A DNA stretch of 64,000 bases from assembly GCA_024114885.1 (NCBI GenBank), contig CP099422.1, positions 2,356,001 to 2,420,000 on the forward strand. The letters are read 5' to 3'. The notes beneath the pieces are model-generated. The model made no database searches and was not told where the DNA came from. It worked only from the letters and a program-made list of their open reading frames with translations. Position 1 is the stretch's first letter. Each line of letters starts with the position of its first letter. Both the position numbers and the translations under genes were made by a program. Origin of the DNA: Septoria linicola. Lineage: Eukaryota > Ascomycota > Dothideomycetes > Mycosphaerellales > Mycosphaerellaceae. Shown one piece after another: positions 45,166 to 56,316 of this stretch.

Positions 45166-48141
45166 TTATGCTGTAGGGCTTGAAGCTGGCTCCGGCTCCG
45201 GCTCCGACGTCGACGTCCGCGGCTTGGCCACAGACGAGAACCCGTCACTCATCTGCATAGCACACTGTCCGTTTCCAACATACACTTGCGGCAGCACGCA
45301 CGTCGGGATCGTGAAGCATCCTGTCCGGTTACGGAACTGATTGCTTGGATCTGGGCATGGTGAAGCAACACAGCCCGACTGCGACGATCCAAAATACCCA
45401 GGAGGACACTTCCAGCAATCAGGGCTTGCAGGCGCATTCGCGTTACCCGGGAAGCAGTTGTACCCACACGCTCCGACCTCATCACGAGCGACGCAACTTC
45501 CGTCTGGCGCCCTACACTGATTGATTGCATCAGAGCATGCTGGACATTGACTCTGTCCAGTCCTGCAGTCTGCAGACCCACCAGTAGTACTTGGTGCTGT
45601 TGTACCAGGGAGCTCGGCGCGGAGCTGCAGGGGAGTCGCATTGATCTGGTCATAGATCCCCTCGCCTGCGAAGAACAGATTGTCGCCATTGGTGACTGGA
45701 ATCATATGGAACGAGGCACCCGTGTCATCGATCCAGTATGCGTCAAGATTGCCAGTCGATGTATCCACTGTCCATACAGCAGTCTCGTAGACGTACTCCT
45801 TCCCATCGTTGCCGGTGCCTCGCGATGGGTCCATGCTATTGTTGTCATCTGTTTTCGGCTTTTGCCCAGCGTAAGTTTGACCACCAGCTCCCAGATTTAG
45901 TCTGTTGAATCCAGATGATCCGAACGGTATTCCTGTGTTCAAGGTTGAGTTGTCAAAGATGAGAGCCAGGTACACAACATAGGGACTACTTGGAGCTGGA
46001 TAAGCGCCCGAGACACTGAGCTGCTTGGCAATAGATGAGCCAGTGTCGGGAACGACAAAGTTCACATTAAGCGCATTCGTCGCATCATTAGTCAGGTAGC
46101 GCTCTCCAGTCGTGCGAAAGTCCTTGGAAACGTAGCCGTAGCCAAGGTCGACGCTGGAGCCTGAGGTCTGTCTCTTGCTCGGCCCAGCGCTGCGGAGATT
46201 GAAAGACAACCGTACGCGGTTGAAGTTCTGATCCGGCTTTCTCGCGGTGCAGATACCATTGATTTCAATCTGTGTGTAGTCCTGGCAGACACACATCATC
46301 TTGTATTTGTCCAAAACATGAGCTGTGTCGGCGCATCCACAAGAGGTGCCGCTGTCCACCAGATTGTTCGGGCATGAGCACTTATCTGTGTTCGAGGCAC
46401 GGGTCATGTCAGCTCGGCAGCCACATGCTCCGGTAGTCGCATTGCGCCTTTCGTTGAGACTGGAATTGCAGAGCGGCACACATGCCCCGTTGAAGACCTG
46501 CTGAGTGCGATCAATGCAGACACACAACCCAGCAGCGTTTCGTTGGCCTTCTGGACAAGGCGCCAACGGCACGGCGCATTGCGTTGTGCCAGGAATGCGA
46601 GAGAAACCAGTCTGGCACTTTGGCACGCACTGGCCGTTGACATACTCATAGTTGGTCACCGTTGCGCACGCAGCGGCTGGGTCTGGAAAGCTGGCCTGAG
46701 CGCTGAGTGTTTGAGCATTTGGGAATGCGCTCGGGTCACTCGTCATGAACAAGGCACCGTTGTCGGTCAACAATGTCAGAGGAGTAGCACTGCCATCGTC
46801 GTTGATCCATTGCGCGCTGGTCTCGAAGGTCTGCAAATTTACAGTCCAGATTGCCGATTGAGCGACATAAGATCCTGCTGTGTTTGCACGCTTCAGCGAG
46901 TTGTCTGTACCATCAGCAGGTGGTGCTCCTGGAAAAGCCGCGCCGAGGAACAGCTGGTTTGCCTGACCTGGAGCTGTGTTGCGGACCAAAGCCAGTGCAG
47001 TAAGGTCTTGATTTGTGGCAGAATTTTCTCCGATGAGGTTGAGTCGCGTCTGGGTGACGGATCCGCCCTGAGGCACTGTGATCTTGACCAAAAGTGCGTT
47101 CGTGGAGTCAGATACGTAGTACCGCTCGCCGGTCTGCTTGAAGTCTCGAGAGATGTATCCATTCGAAAGACTGCCCGAGCCATCTGTCTGTCTCTTCCGC
47201 TTGGCGGCTGTCTTGAACGCAATGCGCACGTTCTCGATAGTAGTTTGTGGTCCGCTGCTACTCGAGGTAGTAGTGGTGACTGATGATGTTGTTGTAGAAC
47301 TGCTGCTGCTACTACTGCTACTGCTCGTCGTAGTGCTGGTTACACTGCTAGAACTTCTCGAGGTAGAGACGCTTGAGCTAGTGCTGGCCGATGACACTGA
47401 GCTCGATGCCGAAGACTGGGTCGTTGAGCCAGCCTGCTTCGTTGTTGTGCTTGTCGAAGCAGTGGTAGAAGCACTGGAGACTACGCAGTTCTTGTCGTAG
47501 TAGGTGAAGGCAGACTTGGAGTCGCGCTTGAAAGATCGCGAGGCCACGGGCGCTGTGAAGAGCATACACGTATTTTGGCCTTGCTTGAAGCTTTGGCAAC
47601 GCGACTTGCTCTTGCAGAGCGCCGAGCAGCTCGCAAGGTTGCAGCTGCTCTTCGTGAAGAACTTCTTGTTGGCATTTGCGTCATCGTATCCAGTAAGACG
47701 GCATGAGTCTCCATAGGTCGGCGGAGGAGGTGCAGCACAAGACTTTTCGTAGAACTTGATGGGGCTGCGATTGTTGGCGAGCAGATTGCGAGACCTTGAT
47801 ACGAGACTTAGTGTTCGAATGCTCTGCCTCAAAGACGTGATATGTACTTACAGCTCAACCGAGAACAAAGAGCAAGTGCCTTGGCCAAATGAATAGCTCT
47901 TGCACTTGTCTTCGCTCCAGCATCGTTCTCCACAGGCTTTCGACGTGGTCACGGACTTTCGTGAAAAGTATGGCCGGTTTGACCTTCGATATCCTGGAGT
48001 AGCACATTCGCTGTATGATTGTCGAGTTTCGAGAATAGAATTGGCGGCGGTCGCCACATCAGCTGAGCCATTCTCGAGTGCGGTGGCAGAAACGAGCGAA
48101 CCTGCACAGGCGATGCTGAGCAGAGCAGTCAAGAAACGCAT
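45166..48141 (-). CDS. large modular secreted protein: two apple-like modules, Ser/Thr stalk, two duplicated modules, Cys-rich knots
   Basis: Exon 48141-47852 joins exon 47794-45166 (57-nt intron, donor GTAAGT, acceptor TCAAG) to give 972 residues. In order: signal peptide MRFLTALLSIACAGSLVSA; two PAN/apple-like Cys modules (about 45-118, CGERCWSEDKCKSYSFGQGTC; about 123-200, CSALCKSKSRCQSFKQGQNTC); a Ser/Thr stalk (about 203-278); a roughly 185-residue module A (283-469); a Cys-rich EGF-like stretch (470-620); module B (621-826); a second Cys-rich stretch to about 945; and an acidic SEPEPEPAS tail. Modules A and B are duplicates: both begin with an R(V/I)xxxF strand, then GYxS(R/K)DF, TGERY, (S/N)D(S/A)TNAL and, later, AxWTV and an AQW/AYW-I-DD motif. 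An adhesin or cell-surface lectin role is inference. No GPI signal was seen. Confidence 0.72.
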
Positions 48142-49334
48142 GATTACAGAACAAGCGACAGACGATTCTTGGTAAGGAGCACAGAAAACGGCATTCTGGC
48201 AGAGGCAACACTCTTGTATGCAGCCACCACTCTTCTCGCCCGGAACACGGAACGCATCTGTGTTGACAGAGTCGTTACTTGCTGCGCGTGCACGCGAGAA
48301 CACGAACAGGGCGCTACCAGATTCGATCCTACTTCTTCATGCATAGCACGCATTCGGAACAGCGCCTCGTGGTCGCCGATGCAAGTCAAGCATGCTGCTG
48401 CTTCTTTCGTGGAGCTACCGAGAGGCGTCCGATCTAGTTTGTCCTCGTGGAAGGCTAGGAGTCAGTACCGCCGCTTCCAGACTTCGTGGCGTCCATCTGG
48501 CCAAGCTGTCATTTCGCAGGTCTAGACACGGGTTTCAACTCTGGTCATAGTCGTACTGCTTGAGGATGGCAGAATGCCAATCTTTCCGCCACGGACAACA
48601 CCAGATGGTGGCATAAGATGTCACGTTTCACACCGGCTGTAGAGAGAGAAAGCGCAAAGTGCACGAGCTGGTGCAAGAAACGTTTTGAGATTTTGAGTTC
48701 GTGGCTTCGGACAAAAGCTCAGCCTCCAAAACGTGGCTCTCTCGGCACCGGAGACCTCACCACCGGCTGTGCAGCCTGTGCTACAGCTCGCCAACACGTG
48801 CAACGTGCTATAGCCACCAGAACAAGGAGAGTAGTCGAGCATCGCCACCAAAGTCTTCAGAAACACAAGAGAACGAACATGTCACAATGCCGATATCACG
48901 AAAGATCCCGATTCAATACAGCGATGATAATAACACTGGTCTCAAGGTCTCGCTTTTTTGAATCTCCTCTAGGTGGAATGTACACCAACGAAGGACGGCT
49001 TGCTTGATGCACTGTGGAATCTCAGGTTGCGTGCAATTGTTTTCCTGTTTGAGGGCAGTTTCTTTGCCTCGCTGTAGCAGCGATTACTTTATCGGAAGTT
49101 CCCTTTTTCGGCGGAAAGGCCCCCCACCCTCTTGCATACGGTGGCTTCTCAGCTAAAGCTACGAGTCAGGCTCGAGTTGTGAAGAAGAACATCTTGTCAG
49201 CTTGCTTAAATGCCCTCAGAAGTCTGTGTCGTTTTCCCCGCGCATGACAGTACCTACCGCTCGAAATCGAGAACCCAGCGACCTACTAAGGTATTGAAGC
49301 GGTTTCGATAACAAACGCTTAGACCGAAGAGACC
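48142..49334. other. divergent promoter region, no gene seen
   Basis: About 1.2 kb between the modular secreted protein and the HET gene. Plus-strand ORFs at 48169-49007 have no support. Confidence 0.4.
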
Positions 49335-51742
49335 ATGAGACTTCTACGAGCCGATGGGAACGAACTTATATTAGAGACAGCTTATGGCGAGAACAACGTG
49401 TATGCCATACTGTCCCACAGATGGTTGCCTATCGACGAGCAGGAAGTCAGATATGCCGACATCGTTGACCAAAAGCCCGACTTGGAGGCCAAGCAAGGCT
49501 GGAATGAGCTACAATGGTGCCGCCAGCAAGCCACTGCCGATGGTTTAGCTCACGTCTGGGCAGATACCGCATGTATTGACAAGACTAGTAGCCAGGAATT
49601 GACGGAGTCAATCAATTCGATGTATCAGTGGTACACAGAGGCTGATGTTTGCTACGTGTACCTGTAAGACATGCCAGACCCCGAAGCAAGGGCCACCGAT
49701 TCAAGGCGAGTGGAGGCCAATGCTGACGTTGACGATGTCTTACCACCTCACGAGACCCAGTCCTTGACTTCGGCATCTGAGAGGCAAAAAGCTTCATGCA
49801 TTTGGGATACCTGGGACCGTGACGCCTTTCAGAGATGTGCGTGGTTTACACGAGCGCGGACCCTTCAAGAGATGATCGCTCCCCGCAAGGTCAAATTCTA
49901 TAGCCGAACGTGGCGATTCATATGCGACCTCCGAGACATCGTTCTAGATATCGCAGCCTTGACTGGAGTACATGAGTCTCTGTGGTTGCAGCAGAGACCC
50001 CTGAGCACGTTCAGCGTAGCACAGAAAATGTCATGGGCATCAGCCCGTACAAGTAAGCAGGATATCCAGTCAATCTACATTGCCCCTGACTCCGATCGCA
50101 GGTACAAAAGTCGAAGACCGTGCGGTACGTTCGTCGAAGCATTAGTTGAGCGGACGTCGTTCCAAGAGTTGCTTCGCAGTATCACACCGCATCAATTTCA
50201 GCACTAATCATACTGTAGTATTCACTACTCGGCCTGATGGGCGTCAGTATAGCTGTAGTATATGGTGAGGGTACCAATGCATTTCAGAGACTCCAGGACG
50301 AAATCCTTCGCACTGGTTCGGACGACACGATTTTCGCTTTCTATGCCATAGGAGAGACTCACAACATCGGTCCATTCGAAACCACAAGCCTGTTGGCGAA
50401 GTCTCCTGACTGTTTCAGAGGCTGTGGCAAGATCATAGCATACAATGAACATGTCTCCTCTGGTTACCAGACTGCCACAAAAGAGGTCAATTTCCGCCAG
50501 CGAGTCATTGGGAAAGCTGAGGGAAGTGCATCGAAACGAATTGAATCGTCCATCCGAAGTTCGGCGATCGCCAACATCTTTCGAGACTTGTTTGACAGCC
50601 TGAGCGGTGATCGCCAAGGGAATGGGGCATTCGCGCATATGAGGCCACGGCAGGTTATTCTGAGGTGCTGTATCGAGAACGAACCGGAGAAGACTGTTGC
50701 TCTCAAGCTTCGGTCCATAGACCACCGCCAGCCGGACGTCTTTGCCGTCGATGTTGAGGATGACTCTCGTCTGAATATTCTGGTCACCGATGTGCACGGA
50801 TATGATTTCTGTCCATACAAGACTTTCAGTGTGCTCCGGAATCCAGGCCATGATGCCTTTGAGCGCAATGCTAGAGACAACGGATGTACGAACTTGGTCT
50901 GCATCCTTGGGGGCGACATGGAGGTGGAACTGATCAGCACCTCCGCTCCTGGAAGCCGGAACCCGGAACGGCATTGTTTCTTGTTGCCACTTGAGGAAGA
51001 TGAGCTAATCCCTTATTTCGAAGCAGAACTAGAGCTCAGGATACCCGGATCGCAGCTCAGGCATAGAGCACACGTCAAGTCATGGCCAGCAGTTGCGCGC
51101 GGCGTCCTTAGAGTGATATTCAGTGCAGCAATGTCCTTGCCAGGATGGACAACATTTCTCTTGGGGAGAAGTATGCGCTATTCAACTTTTACTCGACACG
51201 GTTACGGTGTACTTGTCGGCCGGGCTTTCGCGTACAAGAGGCCTCTCGGAAGGGACGATTTTCTGTTCCTGGAGTTTGAGTATATGCGACTGCATACATT
51301 CATAGAGCATGCGTGTCTTAGAGTGATCCTCTTGATGGCCAGCTTGTTGCTGTTTGCAATCGGCATCCCAGTGTCCGTTGTGCTGGCCGCAGTGTGGTTC
51401 ATCCCTCCAAGCCTCCCGTTCTTTGCATTATGGTTTTTAGTAGTTGGAATTCTCCATCACTTCGACAAAGTCTCTCTGAGGGTCTTGCTTGCAGTACCTT
51501 TTGGTTTGATGGGAGGCAGCGGTACCTTGGTTGTGCTGGTGCTTCTAGTCGCCGCTCCGTTCCTTGTTTTGCCGCGAGAAGCGCCAGATGAAGCTGTCCT
51601 AGAACTTCGACGATGTAGAGACGCCCTAAAAGTTGTTCTCAGGTCAGATCTTGATTGGCTTCAGAAAATAAGAGAAGCTATCAGAGCTTCGGGCACGGTT
51701 GTGGGCATAGCGATCAAGTGGTGTGCGGATGTTCTTCTGTAA
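49335..51742 (+). pseudogene. HET-domain (heterokaryon incompatibility) protein with C-terminal membrane helices; in-frame TAA
   Basis: Exons 49335-50052, 50102-50124 (a 23-nt micro-exon) and 50219-51742 join in frame for 754 codons. HET-domain blocks: YAILSHRW, CRQQATADGLAHVWADTACID, YQWYTEADVCYVYL, AWFTRARTLQEMIAP, FYSRTW, and across the micro-exon SWASARTSTKVEDRAYSLLGL, then VVYGEGTNAFQRLQDEIL. After about residue 360 a long domain of unknown function follows, then two to four hydrophobic helices (for example VILLMASLLLFAIGIPVSVV) near residues 605-690. A TAA at 49665 sits between the YVYL block and DMPDPE, in the same frame. Because the sequence on both sides is continuous, this looks like a nonsense change in an otherwise well-spliced gene. 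CT-GTAAGA there could also start an unrecognised intron. Such genes trigger cell death on non-self fusion in some fungi. Confidence 0.68.
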
Positions 51743-51799
51743 CAGACTGCAGGCTGGTTGGCAAGCTACTTCGCTGCCCAGCGCATCGACAGTGCTTCA

Positions 51800-52174
51800 C
51801 TACCAACTTTGGCTTCCAATAAACTCCTCATGTATCCGCTTCAACTCCACAATATCTGCCCTCAACTCCCCGACTTTCTTCACTCTCCCATCCAGAATCT
51901 CTAAGCCAGCCTCATATCTCTGCTGTGAGTTCTTCGAATTCGTCCCCCACTTCTGCACCTTTTTTCCCTCCTTTCTATTTCGACTCGACTTCATACATGC
52001 TATCTACGATTTCGTTTCGGCTTCTTCACGATGCAGTAGAAAGTCCTGTAGCTTATACTTGGAGCTTGCCTTTGCAGGTTCAAGCTTTCGAAGCCGCGCA
52101 GACATGTGTTCAGTAGATTGGACTGAGGGTCCAACTCCGGCAGCCACAGTAGCTGCTGCGACTAGATCGGCCAT
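51800..52174 (-). pseudogene. small ORF with one in-frame TAG, unknown
   Basis: From ATG at 52174 (MADLVAAATVAAGVG...) the frame runs 56 codons through LRKLEPAKASSKYKLQDFL to a TAG. It then continues in the same frame through a Lys/Glu-rich, coiled-coil-like stretch (KVGELRADIVELKRIHEEF) to a stop at 51800, 124 residues in all. The start resembles the MAD...A.G... N-termini of many fungal NACHT and ankyrin proteins, but this is a weak hint. It may be a broken gene fragment next to the HET gene. Confidence 0.25.
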
Positions 52175-52645
52175 GATGCTACACTCGGAAAGCCAATATC
52201 ACTCGAGCGATGGGTTGTCTCCATCGAGGACGTCGAAGAAAGGGTATCTGCAGCTGTGGACAGCATTGATTCCCTCCTGCTGATCGATGTTCGCTACGAG
52301 ACACTACACCAGCACAAGGATAGCAAGGTCACAACGCTGATACGACGAGGTTCGCCAACTCTATGCTTTGCCGCTGATAACGGCATATGTTTGGGAACGA
52401 TGTCCTCGACCTCAACGATCGTCAAAGCCCTCATTGGCTCAGTCAGTAAGTCGTCAGTAGTTCTAATGCTTGACAAATGAGTTCACAAATCTCGTGCCGT
52501 AGGCCCGAGTTGATCTCCGCGAGTCTGCCATGGTAGCCAGACAGAGCCTCACGGCGGCGATGATTGTTTTGCCCGTCTTCGGCATGTTCGTCGTGCTACA
52601 GCCTCGAGATACGGTATATGTATGCAAAACATGAGAAACTGCCAT
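52175..52645. other. ORF fragments, possible decayed STAND/NACHT remnant
   Basis: Minus-strand frames at 52645-52463 and 52476-52294 contain an MPKTGKTIIAA segment resembling a Walker A loop (first Gly replaced by Asn) and a short acidic-hydrophobic stretch. There is no continuous gene. Only suggestive. Confidence 0.2.
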
Positions 52646-54623
52646 TTACCATGCCCTCCTCTTCAACAAGACCTCCCCTCCTTCCGTACTACTATACCCA
52701 GCAACACTGGGCTTCAAGATTCCCTCCTTTACAAGGTCCTGCACCAACCCATAGATCATCCCATCACACCCCTTCGCTGCCAGAATATCCACCGTAACCG
52801 GCAGATACTCATCGTGCAGCGTGATATTGCTGTAATACGTCGTCTCGCCGATCGGCACCACGAAGTCCGGACCTCCCCAAAATGGCGATACACGACCGAT
52901 AATTCCTCCGCCGACGGGAGGAGACGGTGCGCCTTCGTACTCGTTCCTGTAGTCGACGCTGGCTTGGGAACCAACGTATAATAGAAGAGAGTCGCTGCAG
53001 GTTTTCTCGTCAGCGACGAGGACGTTGCTGGAAACCCAGTCTGCGAAAATTGTGCGATTGGCGTTTGCAATGTCGACAGTGGCATTGGGGTAGGAGTCAC
53101 CCCAGGTCCAGCGCACTAGTGGTGCTGGATCGATGAACGGCCGGCGACCGTCGTGGATGGCTGCATAGTCGGCGAAGAAAGGATCGCGGACAAGTGCGGT
53201 CTGACGTTGCGCGATGAGGATGGCGTAGGTGAGGTACGTGAGGTCGTTTAGTGTGACATTTGCGTTGCTCGTGGCGTTCCAGTCTGCTTCGATGTCGTAG
53301 TCTATGACATCTGCTCCGATGAAAGCGCTGAGTTTGGCGAGGAAGTCGAGGAGCAGCTCATCACCATTCGCAGACACGTTCGCAGGGAAGCCGTATGCCT
53401 TAATCTGCTTTGGGTAGGCATGCGAGATGGTCACATTGTCGCCATATAGAGCTTGGGCTGCCTCGGCCCACAGCACGGGGTCTTTCGTGAGAAGACCAGC
53501 AGTATCGAGCTCTGGCGCGAGGGGCATAGTGTTTTCGAGCGAGACGAGGTCGTGCGTAGGTCGATTGCCGTAGAGGCCTTGCTTCTGCGAAGGGCCACGA
53601 ACAGAGCCTCCTGTATCGCTACCAAGCGTCAAGTCGAGCCACGCATAGGAAGCAGCTCCGGCACCTGGACCAGAGGACGACGAAGACGGGTCTTGATAGC
53701 CATCGCCGCGAGGATTGAAGGGACTGTGATAGTCTACCCAATCCTTTCGCAATCGGTGTCAGCGACGTGTCAATCCAAGTCCTATTGTCGCAACTTACTG
53801 CTGTCGCTTCTTCTCCATTCGCAAATTGCGACGTGACCATCTTACCAACAATCACAGCACCTGCATCGATAAGTCGCTGGACTGGAGTAGCATTCTGGGT
53901 AGCGGGCTCATAGAGATGGTACCAAGCTCTATTACCGTTGCTGGTGCGAAGCCCAGCCACATCATAGATATCCTTGATGCCCAATCGCACACCTGCAAGA
54001 GGCTTGTCGACTGTCTTGGTGTAGTAAATTCTGGAAGGCACCGCGATAGCCAAGGACTGGCCGCTCACACCAGCTGGTAGCACCGAGAAAGTGCCATCGG
54101 GATTTGCGAGGGCAGACTCAGTGAAGGCGCCAGAAAAGTCTGAGTACAGTCTCCAGGCTTGGAATATGTCGCCTGAAGAGGAGAGGAAATACGGCCCGTT
54201 TGGTAACACGTTCGAAGTGTTGGCATGGCTGCTGAAGACCTGTGTTGTGCCGTTGGTGGAGTTCGCGAAGGTTGGCGTGCTGAAGCCTCGTGGCTTTGGC
54301 GAGGTGTACTGAACATATATTGTGCTGAGGAAGCCTTCAGAAAACACATCATCGATGGTCTTGTAATTCGTGATGGCTGCGCTCAGGCTTTGACTCATGT
54401 AGTCTGATCCATTGGCAGTGACGACGGTCAGTGGAGACAAATGTCTGGGACTGGCTGTGTTCTTTCGCTGAGCGACGAGGTGATCCAGAGTAGCTACTGG
54501 CTCGGCAGGCAGGTAGTAATAGATACCATCGAGTTCGACTGTGCGGCCAGTGCTGGAGAAGGTGAACGAAGAAGCCGCCTCAAGCAGTCCTGATATGGCA
54601 GCCGCGAGGTATAGGCGCAGCAT
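52646..54623 (-). CDS. secreted amidase-signature family hydrolase
   Basis: Exons 54623-53799 and 53743-52646 (55-nt intron, donor GTAAGT, acceptor GAAAG) give 640 residues. MLRLYLAAAISGLLEAASS is a signal peptide. Residues 20-200 form an N-terminal domain found in some fungal extracellular amidases, with several N-glycosylation sequons. The amidase-signature core follows: catalytic Lys217 in LGIKDIYDVAG, the cis-Ser region SSSSSGPGAG (about 295-303) and nucleophile S322 in GSDTGGSV. All three catalytic parts are present, so the enzyme should be active on amide bonds, probably outside the cell. These proteins are often labelled glutamyl-tRNA amidotransferase by homology, which does not fit the signal peptide. 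Substrate unknown. Confidence 0.85.
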
Positions 54624-54635
54624 CGTGGCAGTATC

Positions 54636-54949
54636 TCAGAGTCGACTGCGTGCAGCATTCCAGTCGTGACCGCATGGCTCTTTAGTAGTCATAGACCAGA
54701 TTGACAGATTGTGCACAGTCCTGGTCAGTTCGAAGCTCATGTCAGCAAACCGCGTATACAGCGAACTAGTCGCGCCGCTTAGCGAGCGCACATCTGCGTC
54801 GATGGCGTTCTCATTGGTTCTGCCATTCGCCAAGGTATACGACGCCTCTAGGTCCGCACCAAACAAGTCAAGTGCCTTCGCGGCTATCTCACACGTTGTT
54901 GAGATGTAGTAATTGCAGAAGATGTCGAGCTCCGGCCTTTCTTCTTGAT
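54636..54949 (-). CDS. orphan 3' exon-like ORF, unknown
   Basis: An open frame of 104 codons ends at 54636, with a protein-like composition (LDIFCNYYISTTCEIAAKAL, SLSGATSSLYTRFADMSFEL). It starts right after a TAGGCAG acceptor-like site at 54950, and an in-frame stop lies just upstream. I found no first exon with an ATG that fits in phase. It may be the last exon of a gene upstream on the minus strand, or a fragment. Confidence 0.25.
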
Positions 54950-55275
54950 CTGCCTATCTCGGCCAGGCGAGGTGATAAGAGCAGAAAGTGGGTCCTGACA
55001 ACTTCAAAGAGCAACGATTCGGCCCGCGCAGATTCCCGAAACGGAAGGATGTTATAGTGCTGTTGTATGTCTGTTGCCGCCAATGTTGCACAAAGCAATT
55101 TGCCTTCATCAAGTCATCTCATGCCAAGCACTTGCCGGTATGTGATGAGTTTCACGTCACATTAGGTAGAAGGTGTATCTGCTGGCCTTTCAAATGTCCA
55201 GAGGGCTTCACTTGGGTGTCCTCCATACGTAGCTGGATCGAGAAACTTGTATCGCGTCAGGGCACCTTTTTCTCC
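54950..55275. other. intergenic, no gene seen
   Basis: About 325 bp with an open but ATG-less minus-strand frame and nothing else to report. Confidence 0.35.
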
Positions 55276-56013
55276 TCAATGATCATCTTCCCATGCCCTC
55301 AGAAATGTCGGACCGTGATACTCGTCAATACTCGCATACATTCTTCCACCCAAATGCTGCAAGACAGTGCATCTCTCATCCATGGTACGTGCCATAGCGA
55401 TGATAGCGTAGTGGCGAGGTCGTAAAGTCTCGCCGCCAGCTCTTCCCATGATCAGCATCTCACATTCGAGCACACACAGAGCGCCAGGGGGAGAAGATGG
55501 CCATGCAACGCGGACCCAACCACGTTCACGCCTTGACGGTTCCAAGCTTTCGTCGGCTTCCACCGCATCGAGTGCTTCGTCGTCGCTGCCTTCAAGGCGT
55601 CGAACGAAAGTGCGCCGTTCTTCACTATCTCACCATGTCGCACCCAGGCTAAACAGACTTTGACAAAAAGCGTCCTCGGCAGTCTGGTCTGCATCTCGCC
55701 GGAGTGGCGGATCAAGGTGATCGAGCGGAGGTGTAGCATTCTCCAGCACAATAACGCCGCCTCGTGATGGCCAACCCTGTAGGATGACTATGTCTTGTTC
55801 CAACGAAGTGCGCTGAGAGATACGGAGATTATACGTTCGATGGACACCACACGCAGGACTTCTCAAGGGTGGATAGCCTTCTCGGACGTTGCTGTACGCG
55901 CTGTGGCTAAAAGGATCTCCTGTAGAGTTGCTGTCGTTCGGAGAAGCGCCTCGAGGCCATGTGCGGATGGAATTGTATTCGTTCTGGACGTCGCCAAATA
56001 GAGAGGACCACAT
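55276..56013 (-). pseudogene. conserved-looking protein gene interrupted by one TGA, unknown function
   Basis: From ATG at 56013 the frame encodes MWSSLFGDVQNEYNSIRTW... to a TGA at 55630-55632 after LFSLGATW, then continues in the same frame for 117 codons (DSEERRTFVRRLEG..., VRVAWPSSPPGALCVLECEM, ending FLRAWEDDH) to a stop at 55276. The total is 245 codons. Both halves have normal coding composition and fit one protein. The GTGAGA around the stop could act as a donor but no suitable acceptor follows, and sequence after the stop resumes at once. There is no signal peptide or membrane helix. It is probably a recently inactivated gene, or carries a single base error (TGG to TGA would explain it). 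Confidence 0.5.
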
Positions 56014-56316
56014 CTTGGTGGAAGCCTTGATTTTGGGTGCATGTACACACTAGACGCCAGCTTATTGGTCAACAATCGTATGCTTCAGACGCCAAGCAGG
56101 CGATCAAGACTGTAGGTGCCCAGGCCTTGACCGCTGCACGGCCAATGTGAGGCAAGTGAGGTGTGTCATTAACAAAATGCGCATCAGAACTCGATCATCT
56201 TGTGAAGCAGGCAGGCAGCGAAATCTTGCCGCCGAGGTGGCACAAAGTCGTGGCACTTGAGAGCATAGCCTTGTGAACGCAGGATGCTGCAGCACTCTAT
56301 CGTATTTTTTGAAGCC
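56014..56316. other. intergenic, no gene seen
   Basis: About 300 bp, promoter side of the interrupted gene. Nothing recognised. Confidence 0.35.

Noticed and set aside
24611..55632. Reading the nonsense codons as proof of RIP mutation
   Set aside because: Every stop codon is one C-to-T change from a sense codon, so a few stops say nothing. No duplicated, strongly AT-biased sequence was seen.
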